Assembly: GCA_903821715.1 (NCBI GenBank)
Contig: CAIJMB010000157.1
Span: forward strand, 1 to 20,143
Reading direction: 5' to 3'
DNA length: 20,143 nt
Source of the DNA: an uncultured Flavobacteriales bacterium
GTDB lineage: Bacteria > Bacteroidota > Bacteroidia > Flavobacteriales > Schleiferiaceae
In this document: one piece after another, positions 19,656-20,143 of the stretch
Position numbering within the stretch: position 1 is the stretch's first letter
Layout: each line of letters starts with the position of its first letter
The notes under the pieces: model-generated
The model's database searches: none
What the model was told of the DNA's origin: nothing
The model's input: only the letters and a program-made list of their open reading frames with translations
Translations under genes and position numbers: made by a program

Positions 19656-20143
19656 CTAAAGCGTGACCCAACCGGACTCGTCGAGCGTCCACCAGCCCAA
19701 ATCGGATCCGCGGCCTAAAAAGCGAGCTGCCTCTGAACGGGGAAGCCCCGTGCGCTCTGCCGCATCTCGAATGCTAAGCCTGTGCGATTCGGATCCGTGC
19801 AGTGCAGTAAGCAGCGCATAGGCCAGCTCAGAAGGCTCGCGCTTGGACCGGCACACATCGCAGCGTCCGCAGTCCGCTGCCCGCTCACCGAAGTAGGCCA
19901 AAAGCTGAGTAAATCGGCATTCGACCGCATGCGGGTCAAGCATTGCGGCCACGGCGCGGGATCGCCCCAAGATTCGGTTGCGGTCTACGTCCCAGTCGGC
20001 CTTAGAAATGGGGCTCGACCCTTGTGGAAACCTCGGGTGCGCCCAACGGTATGTGGTTCCGCTTCCGCCACCCTCAAGGCTAATCAGTTCGAGTTCGGCG
20101 GCACGGTTGAGCAGTAGGCGAACTTGGGCCAACGTCCAGCCGC
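19656..20143 (-). CDS. recQ: RecQ-type ATP-dependent DNA helicase, C-terminal part only
   Basis: The frame is open at the right edge; about 161 C-terminal residues are visible. The four-cysteine zinc-binding region of RecQ helicases is clear: VECRFTQLLAYFGE, then CGRCDVC. The part before it (LLLNRAAELELISLEGG, then RWAHPRFP) fits the end of the RecQ helicase core. After the cysteines come only about 60 residues, ending in a winged-helix-like stretch (LSIRDAAERTGLPRSEAARFLG); no HRDC domain is present. This is a short RecQ form. The helicase motifs themselves are outside the window. It lies 16 nt upstream of fmt on the same strand. The apparent start at 20132 is a TTG within the gene, not the real start. 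Confidence 0.85.
   Translation of the reverse strand, partial: GWTLAQVRLLLNRAAELELISLEGGGSGTTYRWAHPRFPQGSSPISKADWDVDRNRILGRSRAVAAMLDPHAVECRFTQLLAYFGERAADCGRCDVCRSKREPSELAYALLTALHGSESHRLSIRDAAERTGLPRSEAARFLGRGSDLGWWTLDESGWVTL

Noticed and set aside
1..20143. CRISPR arrays, insertion sequences, prophage or defence modules
   Set aside because: No regularly spaced repeats, transposase, integrase or phage-like proteins were seen; nearly all space is filled by recognisable chromosomal genes.

Overview
The window reads as a chromosomal segment of a member of the Bacteroidota, most likely a flavobacterium-like lineage with moderately high GC. The evidence is threefold. (1) Promoters have the Bacteroidota form TTG-N19/20-TAnnTTTG, seen upstream of the tRNA and of HU. 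(2) Recognisable Shine-Dalgarno sequences are lacking before most start codons. (3) The gene families include S46 dipeptidyl-peptidase 11, a START-like protein of a type I recall from Bacteroidota, DUF4197, and sucD without sucC. Family-level placement is not possible from sequence reading alone. I see no insertion sequence, phage module or CRISPR array. Almost all of it is housekeeping or catabolic gene content packed very tightly.

Layout. 1-2598 (minus): fumarylacetoacetase followed, with a 13-nt overlap, by a bifunctional-type RelA/SpoT gene that runs off the left edge. 2628-4680 (plus): glyA and a secreted DUF4197 protein. 4677-5543 (minus): a JmjC/cupin-like oxygenase overlapping the previous gene tail to tail. 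5676-6857 (plus): a secreted protein joining a CsgG-like domain to a beta-rich C-terminus, then a strong terminator. 6941-9054 (plus): rluF and a GT-C membrane glycosyltransferase, coupled by an ATGA overlap. 9134-9283: a small lysine-rich ORF. 9284-9620: non-coding, with two converging terminators that share flanks and T-tails, and a tRNA with CAU anticodon on the minus strand. 9621-10382 (minus): an outer-membrane-type protein with a dockerin-like calcium loop. 10508-12211 (plus): START-like protein, PAP2 phosphatase and fabG in an overlapping operon, separated from the previous gene by a region holding a 16-bp palindrome with an FNR-like core. 12288-14339: dipeptidyl-peptidase 11. 14397-16072: sucD and a class IV aminotransferase. 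16060-16602 (minus): YqgE. 16624-18266 (plus): pdxH and a Gfo/Idh/MocA oxidoreductase. 18333-20143 (minus): HU, fmt, and the 3' end of a recQ-type helicase gene.

Functional themes. Peptide and amino-acid use is well represented: DPP11 for acidic peptides, fumarylacetoacetase for Phe/Tyr breakdown into the TCA cycle, SucD in the TCA cycle, SHMT for one-carbon units. PLP recurs too (GlyA and the class IV aminotransferase use it, PdxH makes it). Fmt uses formyl-THF, whose one-carbon unit ultimately derives from SHMT. These links are known biochemistry; co-regulation is inference.

The most interesting signals are non-coding: the inverted pair of terminators at 9377-9495, the FNR-like palindrome placed suitably for both divergent genes at 10383-10507, and a set of -7-like boxes sitting 4-7 nt before start codons, which would give leaderless or nearly leaderless mRNAs. 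I did not find a convincing undescribed multi-gene system.
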